A stretch of 64,000 nt of DNA from Notamacropus eugenii (taxonomy: Eukaryota; Chordata; Mammalia; Diprotodontia; Macropodidae): positions 353,710,660 to 353,774,659 of the forward strand of contig NC_092873.1 in NCBI RefSeq assembly GCF_028372415.1. The letters are read 5' to 3'. Under the pieces are notes generated by a model. It was not told the origin of the DNA. It was given only the letters and a program-made list of their open reading frames with translations, and made no database searches. A program made the translations under genes and the position numbers. Positions 10,046-25,000 of the stretch are shown piece after piece. Numbering within the stretch: position 1 is the stretch's first letter; the number at the start of each line of letters is the position of its first letter.

Positions 10046-13000
10046 CTGTTGCAAAACAACCCAGAATATGGGTGTTTATGTCATGCTTAATGAGCATTTG
10101 AATTCAGAGGAAGAAAGCAACATTTTAAATAATGTTATGGAGGAAAAAATTTAGCTAGCTTGCAAAATTGTCACAAGACTTACTAATAAGAAATTACTAC
10201 AAGAATCTTCATCCATTTTTTAGCTACTTCATTCCACACCACAAGGCTAAGAAAATGTAAGGAAACCATTCAGAAATTTTAAGATCAATTCTTCTCAAAT
10301 AAAGTTTATGCAAAATAGCAGTAAGAAAAAACTAATTCTCTTTTTCTTAAGCTCACTTTCTTTATGATATCCTATAGGAGTGTTAGTTTGTAAATGACAA
10401 GAAAGCTTGAATTCTGTTTGTATTTTTCTTTCAAGGAGCCCTAGATACTACTAATTTAGTACTGGTCATTCTGCAGTATTTTTCTTTCTATATTTTGCAA
10501 TGTGATTCAGGAGAAACACTATTTTCCACCAAATGCAGCTCTTTGTATGTAAAACAAGGCAACTATTGAATAGCAAACATAGCAACAGGGTAAGATTCTT
10601 TACTTTAGCTGGGGTTCCAGTGATAAGATGCAGAATATCCTAAGAGAGTCAAACTAGCATTCTGGAAAAACTTTCTCCTCCAGAGGCAAGTTAGTTACCT
10701 AGTTAACTAAAACAAACATGTCCTTCAGACAGTTTTCTTATATAGCTATCAGGCCTAAAAATCTTCAGATTCTCAGATTTTAGGACCACAGTTTTAGAGC
10801 TGGAAGAAAGAGATCATCCAGTCCAATCTTTTCGTTTAACAACTGAGGAAATCTGGGTGAGGCTAAGTGATTTGTCCAAGGCTGTACAGTGACAGAGCCA
10901 GGAATCACAATCAGGCTCAGATTTATACTTATGATTCCAAGTTTAATGTTGTCTGATAGACAGGAGAAGTTTGTTTCTAAATACCGAAATTGTTTGCTGA
11001 AGTATTTAAAATATTTTTGTAGGTATAAACATCCAGTTTGCTAAGAGCAGAAAATGAGAAACAAGAGCCTCAAAAGTAGTTAGACGTGACATACATGACG
11101 ACACTGAGGTTGAAGCAGACAACCCCAAAAGGTTAAATGCACTTTGGAAGAGCATAAAGCCCAACTGTTACATGTACATTTGACCAGAAAGATGTATGGA
11201 AATGGAGCTTACACATCACTGATTTCCCACTACTAGTAGCTATAGGAAACTTCTGTCAACAGTAGTTCCTATAATTTTCAAGACTGCATATAAATCAAGA
11301 TAGTCAAGAAAGCCTAAGGAACTGTTATAAACAGTAAAAAGGAAAAAAAGGGGGGGGAGAAGTGAGAGAAAATATATTACATGAAAACTTGTAATCACAT
11401 TCCTTCTATTCAAATTCCATTCAAATGTTAGTTTGTCTTAGATTTACCCAGTGAAAGGAGATATTAAGGAAAATGGGAGCACTGTAGGTTAATTCCTACA
11501 TCTAAGTTACACACAAATTACATTCTATGTATGATGCCTTCTGGGAGTGGATACTACTCCAGGTGATCTTAAAAACTAACAATTATGGGGGAAGGTCTCT
11601 TTGGACTTACAATGTGAATCAAAACTCTACTTTTTGACACTTTGCAGTTACCCAAAAAGGCTAAAGCAAAACCCAGATTTTAAAAATATTCAGTGATTAA
11701 GTAGCCAAGCAATGAAAGACACAATGATCAATTTGGGTCTACAACAAATATGTCAAAATCCCCAGGTGCACAGTCCACATTACAGAGGCAGCATCTTGCT
11801 TATAAACCCAGAAAGGCATCTAAGACAATCCTCAGTAAGTGTACTGTTATATCTAAATAGGATTTTAGCCATTTTCCAATTGAGTGTCCAGAAAAGATAA
11901 CGCTATCTCTTAAGTTTTCTTGAAAACAGACAATCCAGGTTGACCAATGTCATCTTTTCTTTAGATAAGAAACAAGAAACATGTAGATGCCTGAAATAAT
12001 CTAAACCTGATAATGTCAATGAAATGTCAGACCTAGCTAAGACAACAACTTAGCAAGAACTATTAAAGAGAAATTTTTCATGCTAAAAAAGTTAAATTTC
12101 AAATAGTATTCTTACCTTAACTTCTCCAGCCATTTTATCAATTGCAAATCCTTCAACTGAGAGCTGAAAAGGGATAAAAGCATGCACAGTGTTTTAAATT
12201 TAACCCACTTCAAAGAAGAATGTTTCACATTTAATTGGTAAAAGAAGTCAGAAACAAATTTCTACATGTCTAAAAACAAATTTTACTAACTCCCAATGCC
12301 TTAATATGAGAACTGGGGGGCTGGAGGTTGTGTGTGTTGTGTGTGGTATTTCACTTTGAACAAAAATAAGTCACTTTTTAAAAATAAGAATGGTCTCCTT
12401 TGTATGTTTAGAATATAAGCTCCTAGAGAACATGGATTGAATTTTGCCTATACATTGTGGAGGTATCTTAATAATAAACATAAATGATCTTATGTACCTT
12501 TATTAGTCTTGATATTAAGAATCCTCCTTGGTAGCGATTATAAAGTTCTTCCCAGTTGTCTTTTATAAATTTCCAAGCAGCTTTCCTCCCCTGCTTGCTA
12601 CCTCCAGCTACCCCACCAATAACAGACACAGTATCCTGTGGACGTACCTCTTCCTGGAAAAAAATTAAAGAAATCAAGGGTTTAGTCTTTCTAAACTCGC
12701 TGTAAGGTAATACTTAGGTAGAATAAGTGGCTAGGTGAACAGTAATCTCCAAAGTTACCATTATTTAGGTAAATGACTACGTGGTATAATGGAAAGACAG
12801 ATGGATTTGTAGTCAGGAAAGACTTGGATTTAAGACCTGTCTCAGATACTGTGTGACTTTTAGGCAAATCTCTGGACCTCAGTTTTACCATGACCTCTAA
12901 GTTCTATGACCTCTAAGATCTGTGATCTAAATGAAGCCACTCAACTTATCTTGAGAAAAGTTAGGAAAAGAGAACCCTATTGGACATGAAGATGGGGCAT

Positions 13001-16000
13001 GAAAAACAGTGCAACAAACCAGATAATTTATAAAAACGCCAAGGGCTCAGCAGTGCAAGATTCTTGTAGGGCAAGGGAAGGGCATGACTAATAGCAAGCA
13101 CTGAGTCCCCTGGAGAAGGAAACCTTCCCTGAGAAGGAAGTCTTCAAATAATAAAGCTGATGATCAGAAGGCCAAATCAGAGACACCTGAATCAGGTCAG
13201 CAGACTACAGCTAGCTTCGAAAGCAATTTTCCAGTTAACTTACTGAAAGTGCAAAGGTGAGGACTTTTTGAATTAGTTCAGGTGGTGAAGTGGCCCCCAG
13301 GACTCGTTCAATTCTATTCTTTTCTTCTTGCATATCTGCTTCTTTATGAAGCTAGAAGGAGTAAGAGTACGGTTATTAATTGCCTCTAGGCACTGCTACA
13401 CAGACTATGCTCTAATGAAATACAACAAAAACTTCAGTAATTAGCACTAAACAACAAATAGCCCCCATTGATTTTACAAAATAATTCACTGCTAGAATTT
13501 TGACTTATAATACCCCTTTTTCTGATCTAAGTAGAAACCATGGATGCTAGCCCACTAGATGGCACCTCTACACTAAACTTCAAGATAATTATAGCACAGC
13601 TGGTTCCTCCATCCCCCTTACTCCTGTATCACCAAGAGAAAATAAGCCTCATTCTGCCACCAAAGGTAGCAATAGAAATTATTTATTTGAGCTAGGTACT
13701 TGGATAATATGACTAATAAACTTTGCGAACAGAACCAAGTAATTTTCACCATTTGTTCTAATTATTGTATGCATTATAGTCTCTGCAAAGAGAAATAAGA
13801 ACATGCAATTTTTAAAAAGTTTTTAGTCAAAGCTTCTCTCAGTACTCTTTAAAGTAGACAAGAGTTTTGATAGCTGATATGAAATGCAAACGTTCATGTG
13901 ATTCATGTGGTCCTCACTTATACCAAAATTTCAAGTCATCAAATTATTTATAAAATACACAGAAACTATATCTTCTTCACTAGAAAGAACAGCTTATCTT
14001 TGTGAAGAAACTTCAAATGTAATTATGTTAATGACTTTTCATAAACTTGGAGCTGAAACTTAGGAACCCAAAGGATTTCAATTTTGAATTGTTTATTAAC
14101 ATTAACTTATTATTCATAACTGTTTTAATTATAATAACAAAACTAACAAAAATGCTGCCTCACAACCACACAAGAATTTAGGAAATACAAATATTACTAT
14201 CCCCATCTGAGAGAAGGAAATGGACTTAGAAAGATAAGGTGATTTGGCAATGATCCCACAATATATCAAGTATCAAAGACAAAATCTGAACTGGGGCTTC
14301 CTATTTCCAAGTCCAGGGTTCTTTTTCCTACATTATAGTGCCATTTATAGAGACAAATTTTATAGAGACAATAAAACTGCCAAGAAGTAAAAAAAAAAAT
14401 AATCTTTATTAAATCATTTATGATATACAGCTAGGTGGTGTAGTGGATAGAGCTCTGTGCCTGGAGTCAGGAAGATCTGAGTTCAAATCTGACCTCAGAC
14501 ACTTGACCTCGAGGCAAGTCATTTAACCCTCTTTGCCTCAGTTTCCACATCAGTCAAATAAGCTGGAGAAGGAAACGCAAACCACTCAAGTATCTCTGCC
14601 AAGAAAACCCCAAATGGGATCACAGAGTCAGACATGACTAAACTGACTAAACAACAACAGTACTATTCTCTCATTGTCTTTTTATTGGAAGATTATTCTC
14701 TGTTGGCGATATGTCCCTTGCCAATTACTAGCAATTGATTAAAAGTAGTCAGGAATGTGAACCTGCTTCCACATGTACTCACCTTTAGCATTATGTCTAA
14801 GGTAGTGCTATCACCATGCTTCAAAACAGTCAGATATACCTAAAAGTTAACAATCAAAGAGAAAATTTGGTTAAGTATAACTTTCACTTTCAGATATTCT
14901 CAGACATAGTAAACATGTCAAAAAATTAAAAGGTTCTGTGTAGCTGCTATTTACAGTCAGTCAACCATTTATTAAACACTTATGAAAAAAAGAGGGGCAA
15001 AAACAGTCCCTGCCTTCAAGCTCACATCCTACAGGAAGGAACAACCTCTGTTTCATGCTTGACTCCTCACATCTCCCACATCCCATCTGCTGCTGAAGCT
15101 TGCCAATTTTACCTCTTTCTCTACTCTGCCACCACCCTGGTAGAGGCCTTCATGACCACACACCTAGACTACTGCACTGTCTGGCTGATTGTCTCAAGTC
15201 TCTTCCCCACAGTCACTCATCCTCCACTCGGCCACCACAGTGATCTTCCTTAAGCACAGCCTCCTATTCGATAAACCACAGTTGCTCCTAATCACTTCCA
15301 GGATCAAATATAATTCTGTTTGGCATTTAAAACCTTTTCATAATTGAGCCCCTTCTTACCTTTATACACCTTATTCCCCTCTATGAACTCTGCAATGAAT
15401 GACACTGTTCCTCACAAATGACATACCAAATCCTGAAATCTGAGCCTTTTCACTCCACCCTCTTCATTTCTGCCTCCTGGCTTCCTTCTAGTTTTAACTA
15501 AAGTCCCACCTAATGTAAGAAGCCTTTCTCACTCCTTGCCAACCTTACTGCCTTCTTTCTGAGATTATCTTCATTTGCATATCTTGTCTACACGTGGCTA
15601 TTTGCATATTGTGTCCCCATTAGCCTATGAGCTAGCCCCTTAAGAGCAGGAACTGGCTCCCCCTCACCCCCTTTTTTAATCCTCAACACACAGCACAGTC
15701 CCTGGCATATAGTAAGCACTTAATAAATGTTTGCTGACTTGATGTGACATGGGTCAACTTTAGCTACTGAAAAGGAAAGAAAGAAATTTTAAATCAAATG
15801 ATTTAAATTTGTGGGACAGAGTACTCAAGTAATTTAAATAATGTAATAGAGGAACATACAGGACTTCTTAGATCAGCAGAAAGAATCTGTTTCCCATCCA
15901 CATGGTCCTTAAACCGACGACGTGCTTCTTCTAACGTTGGCTTATGTCCTGATTTTCCTAGTTTTCCCAGAACCAAACCCCTCAGGAGCGCATCTAAATG

Positions 16001-19000
16001 ACCTATGGAGGAATGAGAAAAAATTATGACTAGTTAAATAGGATTCTCTTAAATCTGTAGCCACTTGAACTTCATACTATTTCCACAATATTGAAGGAGT
16101 AGAGAATGGTTTTATGACATAGCAAAAAGAAGCTCTCTGATTCAGGAAATAAGGCTTTTGCTTATCATCATTTTAAAATGGTATAATATGCCTAATATTG
16201 ATAGCGACAAGAAAATATCTTTGGAAGATCCCAGTTCCTGAGATTCCAGCGATTCTGAATGCTTGCAGGTCATCAGCAAAAACTCATTCCTCAACCCCAC
16301 TTCCCCAATTTCTTTTTAATCTCCCCCTCAATTAATCCTCCCAAAGTCCCAAACAAACACTACCCATACCCTTCCATGGTGCCTTCTGGAATGCATACTC
16401 CATTGGCAACAAAATTGTTTTCATCTTTAAAATTTCCCTTTCTCACTCTTGTCCTCTTCTGGCTCCCTTCTCATAATGACACAGCCTCCCTAGCCACACT
16501 TCCCAGGAATGGCTCATTGGCAGAGGTGGGGGAATTGGAATATTTACTCTCCACTACCACTTCCAGGTTCTTCTCCATCAACTTGTTGTTATTCAGTCAT
16601 TTCAGTCATGTCTGGATCTTCATGAGTCCATTTCTTTGCAGCAATACTGAGGAAGTTTGCCGTTTCCTTCTCGAGTTCATTTTACAGAGGAGGAACTGAG
16701 GCAAACAGGGTTAAGTAACTTGCCCAGGGTCATATCTGCACTCATGAAGATGAGTCTAGTGCTCTATCTACTGGGCCACCTAGCTGCCTCCATCACCATT
16801 ATTCAGTAATCTCTTCTCCTTGAAGAGGATCTCCTTCATTTACAATCCACATCTATCACCCAATCAAAATCCTAGTAGCTCTTGTCTGCAGAATATTCCC
16901 TTTCTTTCCTCAATGAGTTCAGTACCTGGTTTACAATCTTTCTATCCTCCTCAACTCTCCCCTCGTACTAGGGCACTTGAACATAGACACTGATGCCCTC
17001 TCAAACATCCTAACCTCAGTTCCTCTGTGTTCTCATTTCTCATAGCCTACTCTTCCCCCAACCTTAGCCATGAAGATGATCATACCCTTGATGTTGCTAT
17101 CACTCACAAATATAACACCTCCATATGTCCACAAATTCTGAAAGTCCTTTTTCCATCACAATTGACTGGCTTTCCACCTCTTCTGCCTTCCAATACTAAA
17201 CCATGCCAGGATCTCCACTTCTTCAACCCCTTGGTTCTTTTCCAGGCCATCACCTCTGCACTAGCCACAGTTTCTTCCTTTCCTGATTTTGACCCTTCGG
17301 GGACCCAGTTCAACTCTACACTGACTTACTGAGTACCACCTCCTCTTATCATATCACTCATTTTTTCCCTGGCCGATCATTCTCACCATCTGCTACCCTC
17401 ACTCCTATACACACACTGCTCAACAAAGATGTAGAAAACCAGGGAACTGCTTATGACTGGGTTCACTGGGTCCCTTTTATGTTGCATAACCTCAACTAGG
17501 TCCTAACTGCTGACAGGCAATCAATCAACTTACTTTCCCACTCACCCCAGCAGCTCTTCCAAACTTTTCAACCCTCTTTTAATCCTCCATGGCTTGACCT
17601 GACCCCACCCTCTCAGCTGAGAAGTCTAATATTTTACTGAAAAAACTGAGGCCATTCACCAAGACCTCCCTTTTCTTCCTTCCTCCACCTCCTCATCTCC
17701 TATTACTCTGATGCCTTCTGCCACTCTCTCCTCCTTAACCTTTTCATGTGAAGAGTTTGCCCTTCTCCTTGCCAAGGCTAATGCTTCTACATGTAAAAGT
17801 TTCATCCCAACTTCTCCAATAGACTCCCTATTCTATCATCCCATTCTCTCACTTATCTGCAATCCCTTCATATCTACTATCTGCTTCCCCACTGCCACAA
17901 ACATGCCTATGTCTTACTCATCTTCAAAAACCCTGCACATGTTAAGCCCATCCCTGTTAACTATTATCCCATATCTCTCATGCCCTTTGTGGCTAAACAC
18001 CTTGAGAATGCTACCTACAATAGCTTCCTCCATTTCCTTTCCTATTACTCTCTTCCTAACTCTTTATTGTCTGGCTTCTGACTTCAGAACTGAATGAAAA
18101 CTGACGTTTCCAAACTCAGCAATGATCTGTTAAATGTCAAATTTAGTGGCCTTTCTCAATCCTCATCCTTCTGGACTGCTCTGCAGCCTAACTGTACTGT
18201 AAGACACTACGCATTGCCCTCTTTTCCTTGATATGCCCTTCTCTCTAGGTTTTTGGGATACCACTCTCCTACCTATTTGACCACTCCTTCTGTCTCCTTT
18301 GCTGGATTATCCAGGTCATACCCATTAACTATAGATGTCTCACAGGACTCTGTCCTAGGACCTCTTTTCTTCTCCCTCTATCCAGTGCTTCTTAAACTAT
18401 AAACCTTATGGGAGGGAGGGTGTCATGAAAAATTTGGCAACAGTAAAACATTTCTGAACCTCAATGACAAAAAAATTTATTAGAAATCAAACACATAATG
18501 AATCTGAGGTGTTTCAGGCAGCGCTTGCCCATGTTGCATCGAACAACTTCACTGCAACCTTGGTTTCTTTCTGAAGACAAAGCGCATGTACTTTGCACTG
18601 AGCATGTCAACAGGCCACGCAATGCCAACAAATGCAGCTGAAAGGCTAGAAGGGGTTGTTGTGGAAAAAGTTTAAGAAGTTCTACAGGCCCTACCTCTAT
18701 ACTACTTCACTTAATGATCTAACAGTTCCCATAAACTCAATTATCCTCTCTATGCTGATTATCAAATCTACTCATCCAGTCCTAACCTCTAATCTTGCAT
18801 CCATCTCTGCTGCTTATAGACCTCACAAACTAGATGTCCTTCTCTTTCTTCACTCTAGTCTATCCTCTCACTCAACTGTAAAATTAATCAGACCATGTCA
18901 TGATTCATTCTATCATAACATTAAATTTCAAGTAATATTACTATTATTTATAAAAAGTTAATGTTTACAACTGTAAAACATTAGTTCCCTAGTCAACAGC

Positions 19001-22000
19001 ATACAATAAAAAAAAGTCAATCCAATAGAAACACCAGCATTTTTATTTTTACCTCCTAAGCAGCAACAGTTTATAGGAAGACAGATAAAAGTTCAAAGGA
19101 ATTATGTGAACCAAGATAATGATCTTCTGCTTATCAGGGCCTAATTGGAATTGGTGGCATTAAAATAAGCATATATTTCAGATATGGCTATGGATCTATG
19201 GATCTCTGTCTTTTACACATTGCATTTAGCAGGTAATTTAGACAACAGATAGACAATCCCATCTATCAGGCTCCACGTAACTTTCAAGGAGAAGAATGAT
19301 ACGAATGCATCAATAGGAACTTTCAACTTATTAAAAACTGATTAATATCATTCAGGGTTTAAAAACTACATTAATGTCACTATATCAACTGACCAATCTT
19401 AATTCTGAAATATGTAAGTATACATCCCCTTACCCTCTCCAGGTTTAGGATCCCAGCCCAGCCTCTCTCCTATAGGTGAAAAGACATCTTTCACAAATAG
19501 CTGGATTTCCTCATAGAAGTCTGTGTGGGACAAGAGAGTTGAGAGAATCCCCAGGTTACAGCTCAGGTCACTCCAGACAGTATAATTGGGCTCATTCACA
19601 AAAGCCTCCATGACTTTTAGAACATCTACGGTGCTAATGATTCCAGCTCGAGCCTGGGAGAGAAAAAATTAAAATTAATCTAACCTCCAAACAGTATTAT
19701 AACACATAGATACACAAACAAGTTCACCATTATTCTTGCAAAATGTCTATCTCTGGAATCTGAAGTAAATGACACAACCTAAGTTCAGAAGAGTACTTGT
19801 TAGGATAAAAATCCTACTATAGTAGGATAGACAATGTTCTAATAAAATAAGCAAAACTATTCTAACTATTTAGGATGAAAGAAAACTTATCAGTTTCTTG
19901 ATTCTATTAAGTTTCTGGGGCCTTTACTTTTTAACAGAGGCTCTTTCAAAGTTGGGCCATCCAAACTGTGTCAATTTTACCCTGTTCTTTACAAAATTGA
20001 GAAGAAAGTTGACTGAAGGGCACTAAAGCATTCAGAATTCTTTCAAACTCTTCTGTGTACTGACAAGCAGAATTAGGAAAAACCCAATTTCTATTCTAGC
20101 AGTCAACTGCACAAAGAGCCTATTCTCTTGAAAGGATGAATCTGTCACTGCAATCAGCAGATTTGAGGTTTTGGGCTTCAATGCTAATCTACATTTATAC
20201 AAAACAGGAATCCAAAACCAGTTATATCAGCAGGAGGTAGGGAAATCTCAAGATTCAAATTAAAGCAAACTTCATGCTGAGCCTAATAATTATTACAGGT
20301 ATCCAGAATTATCCAGACTGTCAAAAGCAACCAGAAATTATCTAACACATGTTTGACTATTAAATTAAATATCTCACAAATTCAAATGTTATGTGGTGTG
20401 GGGCTTGAAAAAAATCAAAGCATTTTTAAGGGAAAACAGCCTAAGATTCCCATAAGTAAGAGCTATAACTTTTATTTAGTAAGCAATTCTGAATAAAGCA
20501 TTTTTAAAATCTCAGTAGGAAAGACTATTCATCTATTCAAATAGATTTTCTATAAAAATGAAAAAATTTAAACCTTGGGCAGAGGAGACTCTACAAGGAA
20601 ACAACTAAACACAACTGCAGAATACTAGTTTAGATTGATGACAAAGAATTGTTACTGAGGGAACTGTGCAAGTTCAGTTGTATTACACTAATTAAGTGAC
20701 ACCTGAAAGCCATAACCACCTTTAGGAAGACTCAAGTCCTTTGAACTATAAGTACATTATTAGTCAAATATTCTAATAAGAGCCGAAGTCCTCAACCAAC
20801 AAAGTCTGTCATATCATAAAAAAGGAGGTACTCACCAAAGAAAAGAGATCATTCTGAAGCCCCAGTCGGTCCACAGGGGGTAGAGAAAGGTCTCGTATTC
20901 CTGGCAATAAACTCTCCAACATAGCAGAACTGTATTGAGTCCGATAAAATCCAACTGTTCCTAGGTTTAACTAGAAAAAAAAGTAAAAATAAAATACCCA
21001 ACACATATATGCATGCATGCACGCTTATGTATACACATATAAAGAGTAAGATATAAAGTTCCATTTGTTGCCAAGCCAACTTTTAGCCCTAGAAATTTCA
21101 CATTCATACGGAAAGGTAGTAGTAGCATGGAAGAGTGGGTGGGGGCCAGCTTTGGAGCCCAGAAGACCTGATTTCTAATTGTGCCTCTGACATACTGGCT
21201 GTTTGACCCTGAACCAGTCTATAAATTTCTTAAGCCTCATTTTCTTTGTATATAAAACAAAAGGGTTATTAGACTCAATAACCCCCAAGGTCATTTCTAG
21301 CTCTCTATGATCCTATGGAGAGAATTTCAAATTTCAGTCATTGTAAATAGTGTTAAATGTCTGAGTTAACTAAGACTACAATGCTGCTAATTTCAAATAC
21401 TTCGCTGAGGTTATTGTCTCCTTAAGATGACAAGCCATGCTTGCAAAACTGTAACTGCCTCAAGTGATTTACTGCACCCAGTGGTAAGGAAATACTTTAC
21501 TTCCAAAAAGGTTAGAGAACTTTTAGGAATAATCTCCAGTAACATTTCTCTGCCCTAAGGTCCTCTTTTCTCCTGTATTATGGAGATTTACTGGGATTAA
21601 AGGGGAATTCTCTAGATCAGTAGTTCCTAACTTGAGGTCCACAGATAATTTTCAGAGAGGTCTGTGAACTTGGATAGGGAAAAAAATACATCTTCATTTT
21701 AAAATGTAATTGGTTTGCTTTGTTACTGACATATTTTATAACATTCTGAGAGAGTCCATAGGTTTCAACAAGTTATGATACAAAAGGGTTAAGAAGTCCT
21801 ACTTAAGGTATAATTTACTAGATAATCCCTAATTTCACTTTTGTTTAAGGTTATGAATGATATGGCATTATATCCTTCTGATCAAAATTACCTGACATAA
21901 TCCAATGGAGCCCTACTGAACTGTAAGATGAATACTTTATAGAATGTTAGAGCTTAAAAGCAGTCTAACACCTTCCCTTGCCTTCTGTTCTTATTAGATT

Positions 22001-25000
22001 GAAGTAGCTCAAACTGTGCTTTGCCTAAAGTCACATGCTAACAAATGGCAAAACTATCTTTAAGACAGAGGTGACACAGTCATGGCCTCAACCAAGACAA
22101 AAAATGACAGTTTACTTTGTTATTTGTTCCAAATACAGAATACCAATTGTCCTACCACCACTTCCACATGCTAGCACCGGAAGGGAGGAAAGAAGAAAAT
22201 AGGGATCTCTACTTGTAACTGAGATTTTTGAGCCATAAGGCTGAGGATAGATGAACTACTACTTTTAACCTCAGAAATTACATAGTAACTATTCCACTCT
22301 CAACAAGGCCAAATCCATCCCTCAATGAGAAGAATAATCCACATGGTACCCCAAAAACATGTTCTACAGGGATACAGATTCTCATTCTCTCTACATCATT
22401 TTATACAATACTGATCCTAAATACAGTTCTTTTATTTTTGTTATGAAATTAGCTTCAATACTGCATGACAATTAAGGAGTCAGAAAAGCAAAACCCTGAC
22501 ATAATCAATCTTGATTCTCCTAACATACTACCTATTAGATGGTAGAAGCTGTCCATAAATAAAAGTTAACATCTTGGAAACAAAAAAAGTATTTGCAAAA
22601 ACTAAATGAGGCACTTTTTCCATTCATAGATATGGATAGATTTGGCAGAAACACTTAAGAGCAAAACTACAGCCTAAAAAATAACAAAAAACAGCACTCT
22701 TTCTTCACAGGATGGACTTTAGTTAAGCTGTGGTTGCTATGGGGATATACAAAAAGCTGTTCACAGTTCAATTCAAAAGCTGTTCCTGGATTTGCCGATG
22801 GGACCATTTGATTTGTCGTGCCTGGACTTGCAAAACAATATAGGTTGTATTATGTGAGATCTTTTTTAGAAGAAAATTTTTGGTTCAAGTCAAACGAATA
22901 CATGGCAAAATCAGTTTACAGGACTCGAAGAATTAGAGAAAAGAAAGGAAACAGGTCTATCTGGAGCCAGAAAGTAAAGGTCTACTAAACAGAATAAAAG
23001 TGCCACAAATAGAACTAACCTTTACCCACTGGTCTAGTTTAACGTTTTTCAAAACCACACTCATTTCTGGTTTGTCCATCAAAATTTTCAGTTTGGCTTC
23101 ATTAGGCTCATCACTGGTAGAAATTGTTATAGGAACCATCCACTGGGGACAATCCTCTCCTAAGCAAGACAATGACAAAAAAAAGACGCTTTGAGGAAAC
23201 GGGATTTATTTTCATAATCAAAGGCCTAATTCTATGTGCAGATGAGTAAAAGGCTCAGTTAAAGGGGTTTATCTATTTCTTAGGTTTCCAGAATATCATT
23301 AGTACAAAAGAACAATCTACTGATATCCTAATTCCCTGAAAGACTGATTCACCTCATAAAGTTGGGAAATAGCTTACTCATGTGTATGTTTGTATTCTAG
23401 TTACTTTAATTGAATTTTGCTGTGCCCCCCCCCCCCCCCCCCCCCCCACTCTCTGTAAGTATAAAATGTTGGGACTGGAAGCTCAATTCCGTGTGGACAG
23501 TCTCGGGCAGGTAAAAGTAGGACTTCTAAATCTTAGAGTCTTACGAGGCCCTCCATGAACAGCGGGGGTTCGAGAAGGTCAGACTGAGCTAGCTCGGCTA
23601 GCTCGGGCATTTCCGCCTCTCCCCCGGAGATACCTGATGAGTGGAGTCTCCCTGCCCTCGAGGTCGTCCCGGATTGGAGCACACTAGTTACCTAACAGCA
23701 CGGTATTGAGATGCAAACTGTGTGGCTGAAGATTAAGTAGGATTGAGGAAGCCAGAAAGCTCTCTTTTAGCACGTGTGGAGCCAAAGAGAAAAGTAGGGC
23801 TCCGCTTCTTTTCTTTCCTCTCTCCCCTCCCCCTCTCTCCCCGCTTGTACTTCTACTTCCAATCCCTTAAGCTTAGCCTTCTTAGGAAATCTCCCCCTCT
23901 TCGTCCTAAGAAAGAAGACTCCCTGCACTTGTAACCGAAACCCTGTAATAAAGCTCAACCCCTGTTTGACTCTGGAACGTCCTTTCTCTCATATGTGCAT
24001 CCGGCGTGGCCAGCCGAAGACCTCGGGAGGTGAGGTAAGAAAGACTCGGGTAGCCCAATACAGGCCTCTAGGCTTGGCAATAAAAAGGACAAAAGTTTGA
24101 GGATTTAAATGTTATCCCAGATGGCTACACTAATTCTCCAAATGGGGGAAAGGGGAGATTCCAGAAACCACATACCAAGTGACAGAATCACAGAAACTGA
24201 GTTGGAAGGGTCCCCAAAACTATGTTCCCTGATATAGATGAACAATAAAATTCTGGAATGGATAAATTAATCAGATCATACACACAATACATAGAAAAAG
24301 AAAGAAGGAGCAAGGAATCGGTTGGTCCAAGAACAAAACATGCCAAATTGACTTTATTTCCTTCTATTTCAAAAGACAATAAAAAGTAGATGAAAGGAAT
24401 GAACTGGTAACAGTATACACAATAAATCTAGATTTCAGAAAGGCTTTTGGTAAAATCTCTCATTCTATCTTTGTGGACAAAATGAAAAAATATGGGCCGG
24501 ATAAAATAAAATTAGGTGCATTTATAGAGCTCACTAAATGACCAAATTCAAAGTATGCTGACGTATACCTGAGAGAGGCTCTTTAGTAGTATGATACTAG
24601 GCTCTGGCCTCAGTTCTACCTTGATCAACATTTTATCAATGACATGGACAAAACATAGACTGCAAGCTATCAAATTTGTGAACAAGCTAGCAGGAATAGA
24701 TAATACACTGGATGGTAAAATTAAGATTAAAAAGAGATCTGGGAAGGCTAAAACAATGGGCCAAAACTAATGTGATGAAATTTAATAGGACTCAATGCAA
24801 AATCCTGCACGTGGATTAAAAAAAATTTGGGTTGCTTACATATCATAGGATGAAAAGAACTGGCATAACGATTTCAAAAGGATTAGGAGTCAAGAGTGTG
24901 ACACGGCTGTACCAAAAGAAGTAGAACATCCAGAACAAGGTACTGTTTAAAATAAGTCACACACTCCATTCTGCACTGGTCACAACAACAACCAGAAGAG

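Larger units (their letters stand above)
16259..18960 (+). mobile_element. L2-like LINE, reverse-transcriptase region, split by a SINE and a hAT element
   Basis: NPEPPS intron 17. Translation in shifting frames shows RT-domain text such as [20 protein letters not shown]-like and later [10 protein letters not shown] and FSSLYPVL, matching the L2 RT from palm to YADD region, now without any intact frame. Three pieces (16259-16572, 16798-18382, 18694-18960) are collinear and interrupted by younger insertions. The element is older than both. Confidence 0.7.

Noticed and set aside
16259-16699. 146-residue open frame as a small gene
   Set aside because: It runs from L2 sequence into a reverse SINE, so it is a chance fusion of two repeats.
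17104-17332. Opposed open frames near 17.1-17.3 kb as possible host genes
   Set aside because: They fall in the L2 LINE and have no domain support.
23425-23447. Poly-C run as a functional quadruplex or promoter element
   Set aside because: A pure homopolymer whose length may be a sequencing artefact; nothing else supports a role.
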